From NCBI RefSeq assembly GCF_008710135.1, contig NZ_VYKK01000008.1, forward strand, positions 124,001 to 188,000: a DNA stretch of 64,000 nt. The letters run 5' to 3'. Numbering within the stretch: the stretch's first letter is position 1; each line of letters opens with the position of its first letter. The stretch is from Paenibacillus spiritus. Its GTDB lineage: Bacteria > Bacillota > Bacilli > Paenibacillales > Paenibacillaceae. Below, piece by piece: positions 28,150 through 35,583 of this stretch. The notes under the pieces were generated by a model. It was not told the origin of the DNA and did not search any database. It was given only the letters and a program-made list of their open reading frames with translations. The translations under genes and the position numbers were made by a program.

Positions 28150-29112
28150 ATGATCTATATTAAAGATCTGATGAGCGGGATCGACATTTTCAAAGCGCTC
28201 AGCTCCGAAATCCGGATTCAAATCCTCGAAATGCTGGCCGCCAACCAGGCCCTGAACCTCAATGAAATTGCCAAGAGGCTTAATCTCAGCAACGGCGCCA
28301 TCACGATGCACATCAAGAAGCTCGAAGAGAGCGGCCTGATCGAGATCAACACGTCGGTCGGCAAACACGGCATCCAGAAGATCTGTTATTTGAACAAAGA
28401 CAAGCTGCTGGTCGACCTGCGCAGCAAAGAAACCGACAATCTGTACGAAGTGGAGATTCAGGTCGGGCATTACAGCAACTATCAGGCCGTGCCGACCTGC
28501 GGGCTGGCTACCAAGGACAGCATTATCGGCGATTTCGATGAGCCGCGTTATTTTGCCGATCCGCAACGGATTGACTCGGAGATTATCTGGATGGCGGAGG
28601 GCTTCCTGGAATACCGGATTCCGAATTATCTGAAGGCCAACCAGACCTTCCGCGAAATCCAATTCTCCATGGAACTCGGCTCGGAAGCCCCGGGCTTCGC
28701 CGACAACTATCCGTCCGATATTTATTTCTACCTGAACGGCATTGAGATCGGGTACTGGACCAGTCCCGGCGATTTCGGCGATGCGAGAGGAACCTTCAAT
28801 CCCGATTGGTGGCCGCCGCATCTCAATCAGTACGGCATGCTGAAGCTGATCCGGATCAACAATGAAGGAAGCTTCATTGACGGCTGCCGGATCTCGGATG
28901 TAACGCTAGGCGACATCAAGCTGGATTACAAGAGCGAGCTGACCTTCCGGCTCGCGGTGTCGGACAAATCGGTCAACAAGCGCGGACTGACGATCTACGG
29001 CAAGCATTTCGGCAACTACAGCCAGGATCTGCTGGCCCGTGTACTGTATAACGTCCATGATGTCGAACAAGCGGCGGGACGTTCTTCTTTGACCGAAGCG
29101 GGCGTAGAGTGA
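28150..29112 (+). CDS. ArsR-type winged-helix regulator with large C-terminal sensor domain
   Basis: 320 residues. Residues 8-90 form an ArsR-like winged helix (IFKALSSEIRIQILEMLAAN, then LNEIAKRLNLSNGAITMHIK). It lacks the metal-binding Cys motif of the ArsR metal sensors. The C-terminal 220 residues (EIIWMAEGFLEYRIPNYLKA; SDIYFYLNGIEIGYWTSPGD) look like a beta-sandwich, possibly a sugar-binding fold. It is divergent from the arabinan operon and is its likely repressor or activator. GGGAGAAGG precedes the ATG. The sensor identity is inferred. Confidence 0.85.
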   Translation: MIYIKDLMSGIDIFKALSSEIRIQILEMLAANQALNLNEIAKRLNLSNGAITMHIKKLEESGLIEINTSVGKHGIQKICYLNKDKLLVDLRSKETDNLYEVEIQVGHYSNYQAVPTCGLATKDSIIGDFDEPRYFADPQRIDSEIIWMAEGFLEYRIPNYLKANQTFREIQFSMELGSEAPGFADNYPSDIYFYLNGIEIGYWTSPGDFGDARGTFNPDWWPPHLNQYGMLKLIRINNEGSFIDGCRISDVTLGDIKLDYKSELTFRLAVSDKSVNKRGLTIYGKHFGNYSQDLLARVLYNVHDVEQAAGRSSLTEAGVE

Positions 29113-29195
29113 TCCGAGCCGTACATGCATAAGAACGCCTTCTCCGGCAGACACTAGAACTTGTCTCCCAAACTATGAGAAGGAGTGTGTCTCCA

Positions 29196-29354
29196 ATGCG
29201 TGAAGGTCTGATTCCCGCTGTGCTTGGAACCGTCGTCTCTGCAGGAAGCGCCGCCTTTCTGGGCAGCAAATACAAGCTCGCCGCCACCGGCGTGCTTGGG
29301 TTCGGGCTGGCCCATATCGTGCTCGGGGCCATTGATCTCGTCGAGCACCGGTAA
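29196..29354 (+). CDS. 52-residue membrane-type small protein
   Basis: MREGLIPAVLGTVVSAGSAA opens this short protein, followed by FLGSKYKLAATGVLGFGLAH and a hydrophobic ending IVLGAIDLVEHR. The high Gly/Ala/Val/Leu content and two weakly hydrophobic stretches suggest a small membrane protein. GAGAAGGAG lies about 12 bases before the ATG, and a strong terminator follows 17 bases after the stop, so it is probably a real gene, likely read through from the ArsR gene or from its own promoter. No function is known to me. Confidence 0.7.
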   Translation: MREGLIPAVLGTVVSAGSAAFLGSKYKLAATGVLGFGLAHIVLGAIDLVEHR

Positions 29355-29371
29355 GGATGGGAAGACAACAC

Positions 29372-29401
29372 AAAGGGCCGTCCCCGGAGGGGCGGCCCTT
29401 T
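29372..29401. terminator. Bidirectional terminator
   Basis: AAAGGGCCG-T-CCCC pairs with GGGGCGGCCCTTT around a GGA loop, with one bulged T. It separates the small protein gene from the convergent yqeM end of the long minus-strand operon. Confidence 0.85.
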
Positions 29402-29487
29402 GGCTTGTTAACCAGTTATTGAGTGAGGTCATCCCGAATCAATGCCTGTCGGCAGACTCGTTGTCGGGCGATTTCCTGCCCGCTTCC

Positions 29488-30261
29488 TTACTCCGGCTTG
29501 ACGGCAGCGAAGAACAGCCGCTCCGCATCGTCTCCGGCAGGCAGCCATTCGAAGTCGGCAACCTTTTCGATTCCGGTGAAGCCTGCCCGCGCGAGTGCTG
29601 CGACGATCCACTCCGGTTCATACGCCCGCTGCACATGAATCTCCTCGAAGCGGCGGTACCGGTCACCCTCTTCGCGGACAAAGATCGACAGACGATGCTC
29701 GATCTCGCGGCGGGGAACATCCAGTTCGCAGGTCCAGATGTAAGAGATCCGTTCCTCATCATAGATAAAAGGCTGCTCCTCGTCGTAGCGCACCAGCGTG
29801 TGCGGATGATGCACATCGAACAGAAACAGCCCTCCCGGAGCAAGTCCTTCGTACGTACGGGCGAAGACGGCCTCCACGTCCTGCTCGTCCAGCACATAGT
29901 TCAGACAATCGCAGAACGAGATCACGGCATCCACCGGTTCGCCGAGTTCCCATTCCGTCATATCCTGCTGAACCCAGCGCACGCCGCCTTCTCGAAGACG
30001 CCGCAGTCCTCCCGGACGCTCCTCCAGCTTCTGCTGCGCCACCGCCAGCATGTCGGAGGACAGATCAATGCCTGTCACCTCATATCCGCGCTCGGAGAGC
30101 GGAATGGCAATACTGCCGGTTCCGCATCCCAGCTCGGCCACCGATCCCGGACGGCGGCCGAAGCGCTCCCACGCCTCCTCGGCGAAGGCCAGCCAGCGCG
30201 CATACGGCATGTCGGCCATCAGTTCATCGTAGACATAGGCGAATTTGCCGTAGGCATTCAT
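29488..30261 (-). CDS. yqeM: SAM-dependent class I methyltransferase (YqeM-like)
   Basis: 257 residues. AELGCGTGSIAIPLSERG (near 41) is SAM motif I, GIDLSSDMLAVAQQKL motif II, AVISFCDCLNYV motif III. N-terminal YGKFAYVYDELMADMPYARW is typical of YqeM. B. subtilis yqeM ends the yqeG-yqeM operon, and the order here is the same apart from cvfB in between. The methyl acceptor is unknown. ATG 30261 overlaps the cvfB stop by four bases. The longer in-frame extension to 30696 lies inside cvfB and is rejected. Confidence 0.9.
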   Translation of the reverse strand: MNAYGKFAYVYDELMADMPYARWLAFAEEAWERFGRRPGSVAELGCGTGSIAIPLSERGYEVTGIDLSSDMLAVAQQKLEERPGGLRRLREGGVRWVQQDMTEWELGEPVDAVISFCDCLNYVLDEQDVEAVFARTYEGLAPGGLFLFDVHHPHTLVRYDEEQPFIYDEERISYIWTCELDVPRREIEHRLSIFVREEGDRYRRFEEIHVQRAYEPEWIVAALARAGFTGIEKVADFEWLPAGDDAERLFFAAVKPE

Positions 30262-31160
30262 GACGGCTCGCCCGATTCTTCTTCCGGCTTGGCCAGATAG
30301 GTCCAGTTCTCCTTCTGGGTAACCAGCCCTTCCTTCATCAGCTTGCCCAACGCCCGCTTGAAGGCCGACTTGCTGATGCCGAAGCGCTGCTTGATAATGT
30401 CCGGCGGCGTCGCATCGGAATACGGCATTGCGCCGCCCGGCCGTTCCTTCAGGAAGGTCAGCAGCCGCTCGGAATCCAGATCCCGCCCGACTTCCTTCCG
30501 CTGGGCCATCGACAGATTTACCCGGCCGTCTTCGCGGATATGCGAGACCCGGGCTTCGAATTCCTCGCCGAGACGAAGCAGGCGCGGCCGTTCGGAAGCA
30601 TGAATCATGCCGATGACGCCGAAGCCGAGCACGCCGCCCTCGATCAGCACGAAGGTGCCCATCTGAAGAGGCTTGTACACCCGAGCCTTCATCCATTGGC
30701 CTCTCCAGGACGCCGGAGCGGGGAAGGCCAGAGGAGCCAGCTCCGGTTCGCCGGCCAGCTTGGCCCGCAGCCGTCCCTGCTTGTCATGCTCCATCATCAC
30801 GAATACCTTGTCTCCAACCTTAGGATGGAGCTCCTTCAGGTCCGGAAGTTCGCGAATCGGCAGCAGGAGCTGGCGGCCAAGGCCCATCTCGAGAAAGCAG
30901 CCCAGACGCGGATGGATATCCGCTACTTCCAGAAGCGCCATCTCGCCAAGCTGGAGATACGGCTTCTTCATGGTGGCGGCCAGCCGGTCTTCCGTATCAA
31001 AGAACAGGAAGACCTCCACTTTGTCTCCGGGCTTGATCTTCCCGGTGAGTTCCGTATAGTGAAGCAGCACATCCTGGTCGCCCGCGCTCAGAAAATACCC
31101 GTAAGGCGACACTTCGCGCGCCACATCCAGAGTAACGGTCGTTCCGGCAATCAGACTCAT
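30258..31160 (-). CDS. cvfB: S1-like RNA-binding protein of the CvfB/YitL family
   Basis: 300 residues. Several S1-like beta-barrels occur in a row (VTLDVAREVSPYGYFL near 9; GEMALLEVADIHPRLGCFLE near 72; WMKARVYKPLQMGTFVLIEG near 155; EFEARVSHIREDGRVNLSMA near 200). A winged helix (DIIKQRFGISKSAFKRALGK) closes the protein. CvfB proteins bind RNA and affect virulence regulators in staphylococci. It sits between rsfS and yqeM with four-base ATGA overlaps on both sides, so all three are translationally coupled. The insertion into the yqe operon differs from B. subtilis. Confidence 0.92.
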   Translation of the reverse strand: MSLIAGTTVTLDVAREVSPYGYFLSAGDQDVLLHYTELTGKIKPGDKVEVFLFFDTEDRLAATMKKPYLQLGEMALLEVADIHPRLGCFLEMGLGRQLLLPIRELPDLKELHPKVGDKVFVMMEHDKQGRLRAKLAGEPELAPLAFPAPASWRGQWMKARVYKPLQMGTFVLIEGGVLGFGVIGMIHASERPRLLRLGEEFEARVSHIREDGRVNLSMAQRKEVGRDLDSERLLTFLKERPGGAMPYSDATPPDIIKQRFGISKSAFKRALGKLMKEGLVTQKENWTYLAKPEEESGEPS

Positions 31161-31504
31161 ACCGGCGTCACGACCTTGGCGTCGGACCAGAGGCGCTCAA
31201 TATTGTAGTATTCGCGTTCGTCGCGGTGGAAGACATGAACCACCACGTCGCCCAGATCCATCAGTACCCAGCGGGCCGCATCCATGCCTTCGATGCCTTT
31301 GATCGCGGCCCCCGCTTCCTGGGCCACCTTGCGGACCTCGGCGGCGATGGCCTGCACCTGGGTATCGGAGTTGCCGTGGCAAATAATAAAGTAATCGGTG
31401 ATCAGCGACACGCCGCGCAGATCGAGCGCGACAACATTCATCGCTTTCTTGTCTTCCACAGCCGTCAGCGTCTTGCGCAGCAGCTCTTCGGATGTAATGG
31501 TCAT
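31157..31504 (-). CDS. rsfS: Ribosome silencing factor RsfS
   Basis: 115 residues, standard length. VVALDLRGVSLITDYFIICH and GNSDTQVQAIAAEV, followed by ARWVLMDLGDVVVHVFHRDE near residue 80, give the full RsfS (YbeB/YqeL, Iojap) pattern. It binds uL14 on the large subunit and blocks subunit joining in starvation. GGAGGGAACGG precedes the ATG. It overlaps yqeK upstream and cvfB downstream by four bases each. Confidence 0.97.
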   Translation of the reverse strand: MTITSEELLRKTLTAVEDKKAMNVVALDLRGVSLITDYFIICHGNSDTQVQAIAAEVRKVAQEAGAAIKGIEGMDAARWVLMDLGDVVVHVFHRDEREYYNIERLWSDAKVVTPV

Positions 31505-32079
31505 TCCGTTCCCTCCAATTTTCGCACTAGATCATTTCGTGCCAGCACCGTCAGCGGAAATATAATCCGGCGCTTGGCGATCAGCAGGCTGATGGTCGAG
31601 TCAAGTCCGGCAATCAGCCCTTCTTCAAGGCTCTTCATCGAGAGCTCGCGGATGCGGTCCACGCCCGGAAAGTCCCGCCCCGGCTCGATATAGTCGGCAA
31701 GACAGACGATCCGGTCCAGCAGGGTCATTTGCTGGCGCCCCGAGGTATGGTAGCGAACCGCATCCAGCACTTCCCGGTCGGTTACGCCGTATTCATGCTC
31801 CGCGACGAAAGCGCCGACTTCGGCATGCCACAGCTGCTTGTCATAGAGCAGCAGCTCCTTGTTCAGCCCATTCTCTTCGATTACGGCGCGCTGCCGCTCC
31901 ACCGGCCAGTATTTGGCGACATCGTGCAGAATCGCCGCCAGCTCCGCCTTGTCCGGGTCGCCTCCATACCGGTGCGCCAGCTCCGCTGCGGAAGACATGA
32001 CTCCGAGCGTATGCTGCCAGCGCTTCTCCGGCATCTGGGCAGACACGGACTGCATCAATTCCCTACGGTTGTACTCCAT
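31501..32079 (-). CDS. yqeK: HD-domain hydrolase YqeK, diadenosine tetraphosphatase
   Basis: 192 residues. HD-domain metal ligands are seen in RWQHTLGVMSSAAELAHRYG, LAAILHDVAKYWP (His-Asp), HAEVGAFVAEHEYG and VRYHTSGRQQM. YqeK proteins hydrolyse Ap4A symmetrically to two ADP using iron. The gene starts inside the end of nadD (17-base overlap) with AGGAGGGG upstream and overlaps rsfS by four bases. Confidence 0.95.
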   Translation of the reverse strand: MEYNRRELMQSVSAQMPEKRWQHTLGVMSSAAELAHRYGGDPDKAELAAILHDVAKYWPVERQRAVIEENGLNKELLLYDKQLWHAEVGAFVAEHEYGVTDREVLDAVRYHTSGRQQMTLLDRIVCLADYIEPGRDFPGVDRIRELSMKSLEEGLIAGLDSTISLLIAKRRIIFPLTVLARNDLVRKLEGTE

Positions 32080-32653
32080 ATAATCCCCTCCTGCTCACCA
32101 AATCATGAACCGCATCCGGCACCAGATAGCGGATGGACCGGCCTTCCGCCGCCCGTCTGCGTATAGCCGTGGACGAGATATCCATCTGGGGCATATCGGC
32201 GACGGTTACGCTGCCTGCGATCTCCGGCGGCAGCGCGTCAAGATCGAGGGGCGTTCCCGGCCTTGCCACACCGATGAACCGAAGCCGGCGCGCCAGCTCC
32301 CCGATCTCCTTCCACTTCGGCAGATAAGCGACCATATCGGCTCCGATAATAAAATAAAACGCCACATCGGGATGCCGCTCCTGCAGCAGGCGGACCGTCT
32401 CAATCGTATAGGAGACGCCGCCTTTGCGAAGTTCCAGATCGAGGCTGCGGAAGGCGGGATGGGATTTCACCGCCGCTTCCACCAGCGCCAGCCGCTCCTC
32501 TCCGGAGACGCCGGAGGCCTGTTTGTGGGGCGGAACATGGGAAGGCATGAACCAGACTTCATCCAGTCCGCACGCCTCCCGCGCCGTCTCGGCCGCCAGC
32601 AGATGCCCGACATGGATGGGATCGAACGCGCCGCCCATAATACCGACCTTCAT
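32063..32653 (-). CDS. nadD: Nicotinate-nucleotide adenylyltransferase
   Basis: 196 residues. GIMGGAFDPIHVGHLLAAET contains the nucleotidyltransferase (H/T)xGH motif, and MPQMDISSTAIRRRAAEG the C-terminal ISSTxIR motif, both ATP-binding. It makes deamido-NAD from NaMN and ATP, an essential NAD-synthesis step. It lies between yhbY and yqeK in the canonical order. GGGAG is 8 bases before the ATG. Confidence 0.97.
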   Translation of the reverse strand: MKVGIMGGAFDPIHVGHLLAAETAREACGLDEVWFMPSHVPPHKQASGVSGEERLALVEAAVKSHPAFRSLDLELRKGGVSYTIETVRLLQERHPDVAFYFIIGADMVAYLPKWKEIGELARRLRFIGVARPGTPLDLDALPPEIAGSVTVADMPQMDISSTAIRRRAAEGRSIRYLVPDAVHDLVSRRGLYGVQP

Positions 32654-32714
32654 GTCATCATCTCCCGCCTGTATAATCAGACATCCGGCAAGCTCCCGTC
32701 CTCCCCTGGGCTAC

Positions 32715-33008
32715 TCAGCGGGGAAGTTCAATCGTCTTGTTATCCCGGGATTCCTTGTAGAGAATAATCGTCTTGCCGATCACCTGCACGAGTTCGGCGC
32801 CGGCCTGCTTCGCCAGCTCCGGCCCCAATTCCTTGGCATCTTCACCGCAGTTGTTCAATACGCTTACTTTCAGAAGTTCCCGTTTCTCGATGGCTTCCTC
32901 GACATGGCGGACGAGATGGTCGTTCAGCCCGCCTTTGCCGATCTGGAAGACCGGATCGAGATGGTGCGCGAGACCGCGCAGATATCTGGTTTGCTTGCCT
33001 GTTAACAT
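32715..33008 (-). CDS. yhbY: YhbY/CRM-domain RNA-binding protein (YqeI)
   Basis: 97 residues. LTGKQTRYLRGLAHHLDPVF and QIGKGGLNDHLVRHVEEAIE give the KH-like CRM fold with the GKGG loop. The C-terminal part (AELVQVIGKTIILYKESRD) completes it. It binds the pre-50S ribosome. AAGGAG lies 8 bases before the ATG. It is separated from nadD by 61 bases and from aroE by 33. Confidence 0.95.
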   Translation of the reverse strand: MLTGKQTRYLRGLAHHLDPVFQIGKGGLNDHLVRHVEEAIEKRELLKVSVLNNCGEDAKELGPELAKQAGAELVQVIGKTIILYKESRDNKTIELPR

Positions 33009-33041
33009 AGTTGTGCTCCTTCGTAGTCCTCTAAATTCGTA

Positions 33042-33905
33042 TTACCCGAAATTCCGCAGAAGCGCTTCCCGCATAACCCCGGCGGGCGCCGGGCGTCCCG
33101 TCCAGTATTCCAGCGCGTAAGCTCCCTGGTAGACGAACATTCCAAGGCCGCCGTGAACCGTGCAGCCGCGCTGCGCCGCCTCCCGGAGCATCCGGGTCTC
33201 CAGCGGATTATAGATCAGATCGCTGACGACAATGCCGCCAGGAATCCATTCCGCCGGAATCGGAGTCGCCGACTCTTGGGGATACATCCCGACGGAAGTC
33301 GTATTAATGAGAATATCGGCAGCGGAAGCCGCCTCCTGAAGCTTGTCCGTTCCGAGAGCCGCCACTCTTCCCCGGCTTGCCATTGCATCCGCGAGCGACG
33401 CCGCCTTGGCGGCATCGCGGTTGACAATCGTGACCGAGGCCGGATTCTCCCGCAGAAGCGCATCGACAATACCGCGGGCTGCCCCTCCGGCTCCGATGAC
33501 GACGGCCCGCTTGCCGGCCAGCTCGGGCGCCGCCTCCGCTTTCAGCGACCGGACATAGCCGATGCCGTCCGTATTGTATCCCTTGAGGCGGCCGCCCTCG
33601 TTCAGCACCGTATTGACCGCTCCAATCTCCCGCGCCCGCTCGTCCACATCGTCCAGATAATCCATAATGGCAAGCTTGTGCGGAATCGTGACATTGAATC
33701 CCCGGAAGCCAAGGGTCCGCATGGCGGCGATGGTCTCTCCAAGCCGCTCCGGCTCCACATGAAGCGGAACATAGCTTCCCTCTAGCCCCATCTCCTTCAG
33801 CGCAGCGCCGTGCATGAGCGGCGATTTCGACTGCGCCACCGGGCAGCCGATAACCCCGAGCAGCAGATAGCCTTCCGCCTTCGGGGCAATGGCTTCAGCG
33901 TTCAT
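33042..33905 (-). CDS. aroE: Shikimate dehydrogenase
   Basis: 287 residues from ATG 33905; ATG 33914 touches its own AAGGAGG and is unlikely. GVIGCPVAQSKSPLMHGAAL is the substrate loop (Ser pair and catalytic region), FNVTIPHKLAIMDYLD has the catalytic Lys, AVNTVLNEGGRLKGYNTDG the substrate Asn/Asp, and VVIGAGGAARGIVDALL the NADP loop. It reduces 3-dehydroshikimate in aromatic amino-acid synthesis. It sits inside the ribosome-assembly operon as in B. subtilis. Confidence 0.97.
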   Translation of the reverse strand: MNAEAIAPKAEGYLLLGVIGCPVAQSKSPLMHGAALKEMGLEGSYVPLHVEPERLGETIAAMRTLGFRGFNVTIPHKLAIMDYLDDVDERAREIGAVNTVLNEGGRLKGYNTDGIGYVRSLKAEAAPELAGKRAVVIGAGGAARGIVDALLRENPASVTIVNRDAAKAASLADAMASRGRVAALGTDKLQEAASAADILINTTSVGMYPQESATPIPAEWIPGGIVVSDLIYNPLETRMLREAAQRGCTVHGGLGMFVYQGAYALEYWTGRPAPAGVMREALLRNFG

Positions 33906-33927
33906 ATGGCTCATCCTCCTTCCGCCC

Positions 33928-35055
33928 TCAGATCAGGGAAGGGCGCACCAGCACCTTGATGCCCTTGGGCACATGGACGGCCACTACCGCCCCTTCCTGC
34001 GAATTCACCTTGATCCAGCCGAGGCCGGAGATAAAGACATCGCTGCGGCTCCCCTTGGGAATGCGGAATTCGTGCCTTTGCCATTCCGGCAGCTTGGCCG
34101 CAGCCTCGCCCTGGGGAGGCGTGAGCAGCCCGCCCCGGTGCTCGGCGTAGAGCGAATCGGCCCGCTCCAGCTTCGTCCGGTGAATCTTCAGACTGCCGCT
34201 GATATGGCAGGTGAACGACTGATGCGGCCCCTGCACGAAATCGAACCGGCCCAGAGCGCCGAAGAACAGCGTCTGGCCTTCGTTCAGCTGATACGAAGCC
34301 GGCTTCAGCGGCTGCGACGGCATGACCGCATCCAGATCCCGGCGGTCAACCAGTTCGCTGTACCGCCAAGGGTAGACGATCCCCGGCGTATCCACGATAA
34401 AATGTCCGTCGTCCAGCGGAATGCTGACCGTGCCGAGCGTCGTCCCCGGATAGCGGGAGACGGTCAATTCCTGCTCCAGATCGCTGTAGTCGGAGATCAG
34501 CCGGTTGATCAGCGTCGACTTGCCGACATTAGTTGCTCCGACCACATAGACGTCGCGCGAGCCGCGCAGCGCCGATACCGTGTCCAGCAGCCGGTCGAAG
34601 CCCTGATTGCGCTTCGCACTGCACAGAATAATCTCGGCCGTGCGCAGTCCCAGCTCCTTGGCCCGCTGCTGCACCCAGTTGCGCAGCCGGTTCCAGTTCG
34701 TCACCTTCGGCAGCAGATCGCATTTGTTCACGGCCAGAATGACCGGATTGCTGCCGACAAACCGCTGCAGCCCGCTGATCAGACTGCCCTCGAAGTCGAA
34801 CAGGTCCACAATGTGGATAACCAGCGCGTCTTTTTCGCCGATGCCCGACAGCAGGCGGAGGAACTCGTCCTGATCCAGCGAGACCGTCGAAGCCTCGTTG
34901 TAGTTTTTGATGCGGAAGCACCGCTGACAGATCACCGGTTCCCGGGACAGCGCCGCTTCCGGCACATAGCCCGTGCGCCCCGGGTCTTCTGTCTGCAAAA
35001 GGGCGCCGCAGCCGCTGCAGCGCGGCGGACGGGCCTCTTCTTTTCCTTCATTCAT
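33928..35055 (-). CDS. yqeH: Circularly permuted GTPase YqeH, 30S ribosome biogenesis
   Basis: 375 residues. An N-terminal zinc finger (CSGCG at 13-17; CQRCF near 45) is followed by GTPase motifs in permuted order: NKCD (G4), ILCSAKRNQGF (G5), VGATNVGKSTLINRL (G1) and DTPGI (G3). A C-terminal RNA-binding region follows. It is needed for 30S assembly. The start overlaps the yqeG stop by four bases. Confidence 0.97.
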   Translation of the reverse strand: MNEGKEEARPPRCSGCGALLQTEDPGRTGYVPEAALSREPVICQRCFRIKNYNEASTVSLDQDEFLRLLSGIGEKDALVIHIVDLFDFEGSLISGLQRFVGSNPVILAVNKCDLLPKVTNWNRLRNWVQQRAKELGLRTAEIILCSAKRNQGFDRLLDTVSALRGSRDVYVVGATNVGKSTLINRLISDYSDLEQELTVSRYPGTTLGTVSIPLDDGHFIVDTPGIVYPWRYSELVDRRDLDAVMPSQPLKPASYQLNEGQTLFFGALGRFDFVQGPHQSFTCHISGSLKIHRTKLERADSLYAEHRGGLLTPPQGEAAAKLPEWQRHEFRIPKGSRSDVFISGLGWIKVNSQEGAVVAVHVPKGIKVLVRPSLI

Positions 35056-35579
35056 TTCCGTTCTTCCTCCTCATGCCACAATCCTTGTTTGCGGAGCCGG
35101 GTCAAGGCAATTCGTTCTACCCGGCGGTTGATCCGCGTGCCGATGCCTTCATCGGCGGCGGAGATCGGCAGAACCAGTACGGTATACAGCCCCAGACGGT
35201 TGCCGCCGTAGACGTCGGTGAGCATCTGGTCGCCCACGACAATGGTCTGCTCAGGCGCCAGATCCATCAGCTTCATCGCCTTGCGGAAAGGCGCGTTGCT
35301 CGGCTTGCGGGCTTCATGTACAAATTCAATGTTCAGGGGAGTCGCGAACTTGGATACCCGCTGCATATTATTGTTGGATACAATGACCAGCTTGAAGCCG
35401 ATCGATTTGACTTTCTCGAACCAGAGCACCAGCTCCGGCGTTGCCAGAGGCGCTTTGGCGCCGACCAGCGTGTTGTCCAGGTCCGTAATGATTCCCCGGT
35501 ATCCCTTCGCATACAGACCTTCCAGATCAATATCAAAGACGGTATTTACCCTCAGCTTCGGAACCAGTCTTTCAAACAT
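35052..35579 (-). CDS. yqeG: HAD-family phosphatase YqeG
   Basis: 175 residues. HAD motif I is TDLDNTLVG, motif II VIVSNNN, motif III around RKPSNAPFRKAM and motif IV VVGDQMLTD. It belongs to HAD IIIA phosphatases. The substrate is not established; conserved linkage to yqeH suggests a role tied to translation. It starts 4 bases after the transglutaminase stop, so it is transcribed together with the upstream MoxR-DUF58-transglutaminase genes. Confidence 0.94.
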   Translation of the reverse strand: MFERLVPKLRVNTVFDIDLEGLYAKGYRGIITDLDNTLVGAKAPLATPELVLWFEKVKSIGFKLVIVSNNNMQRVSKFATPLNIEFVHEARKPSNAPFRKAMKLMDLAPEQTIVVGDQMLTDVYGGNRLGLYTVLVLPISAADEGIGTRINRRVERIALTRLRKQGLWHEEEERK

Positions 35580-35583
35580 GACT

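Noticed and set aside
30262..30696. N-terminal extension of the YqeM-like methyltransferase
   Set aside because: It is inside cvfB. YqeM homologues begin at the ATG that overlaps the cvfB stop.
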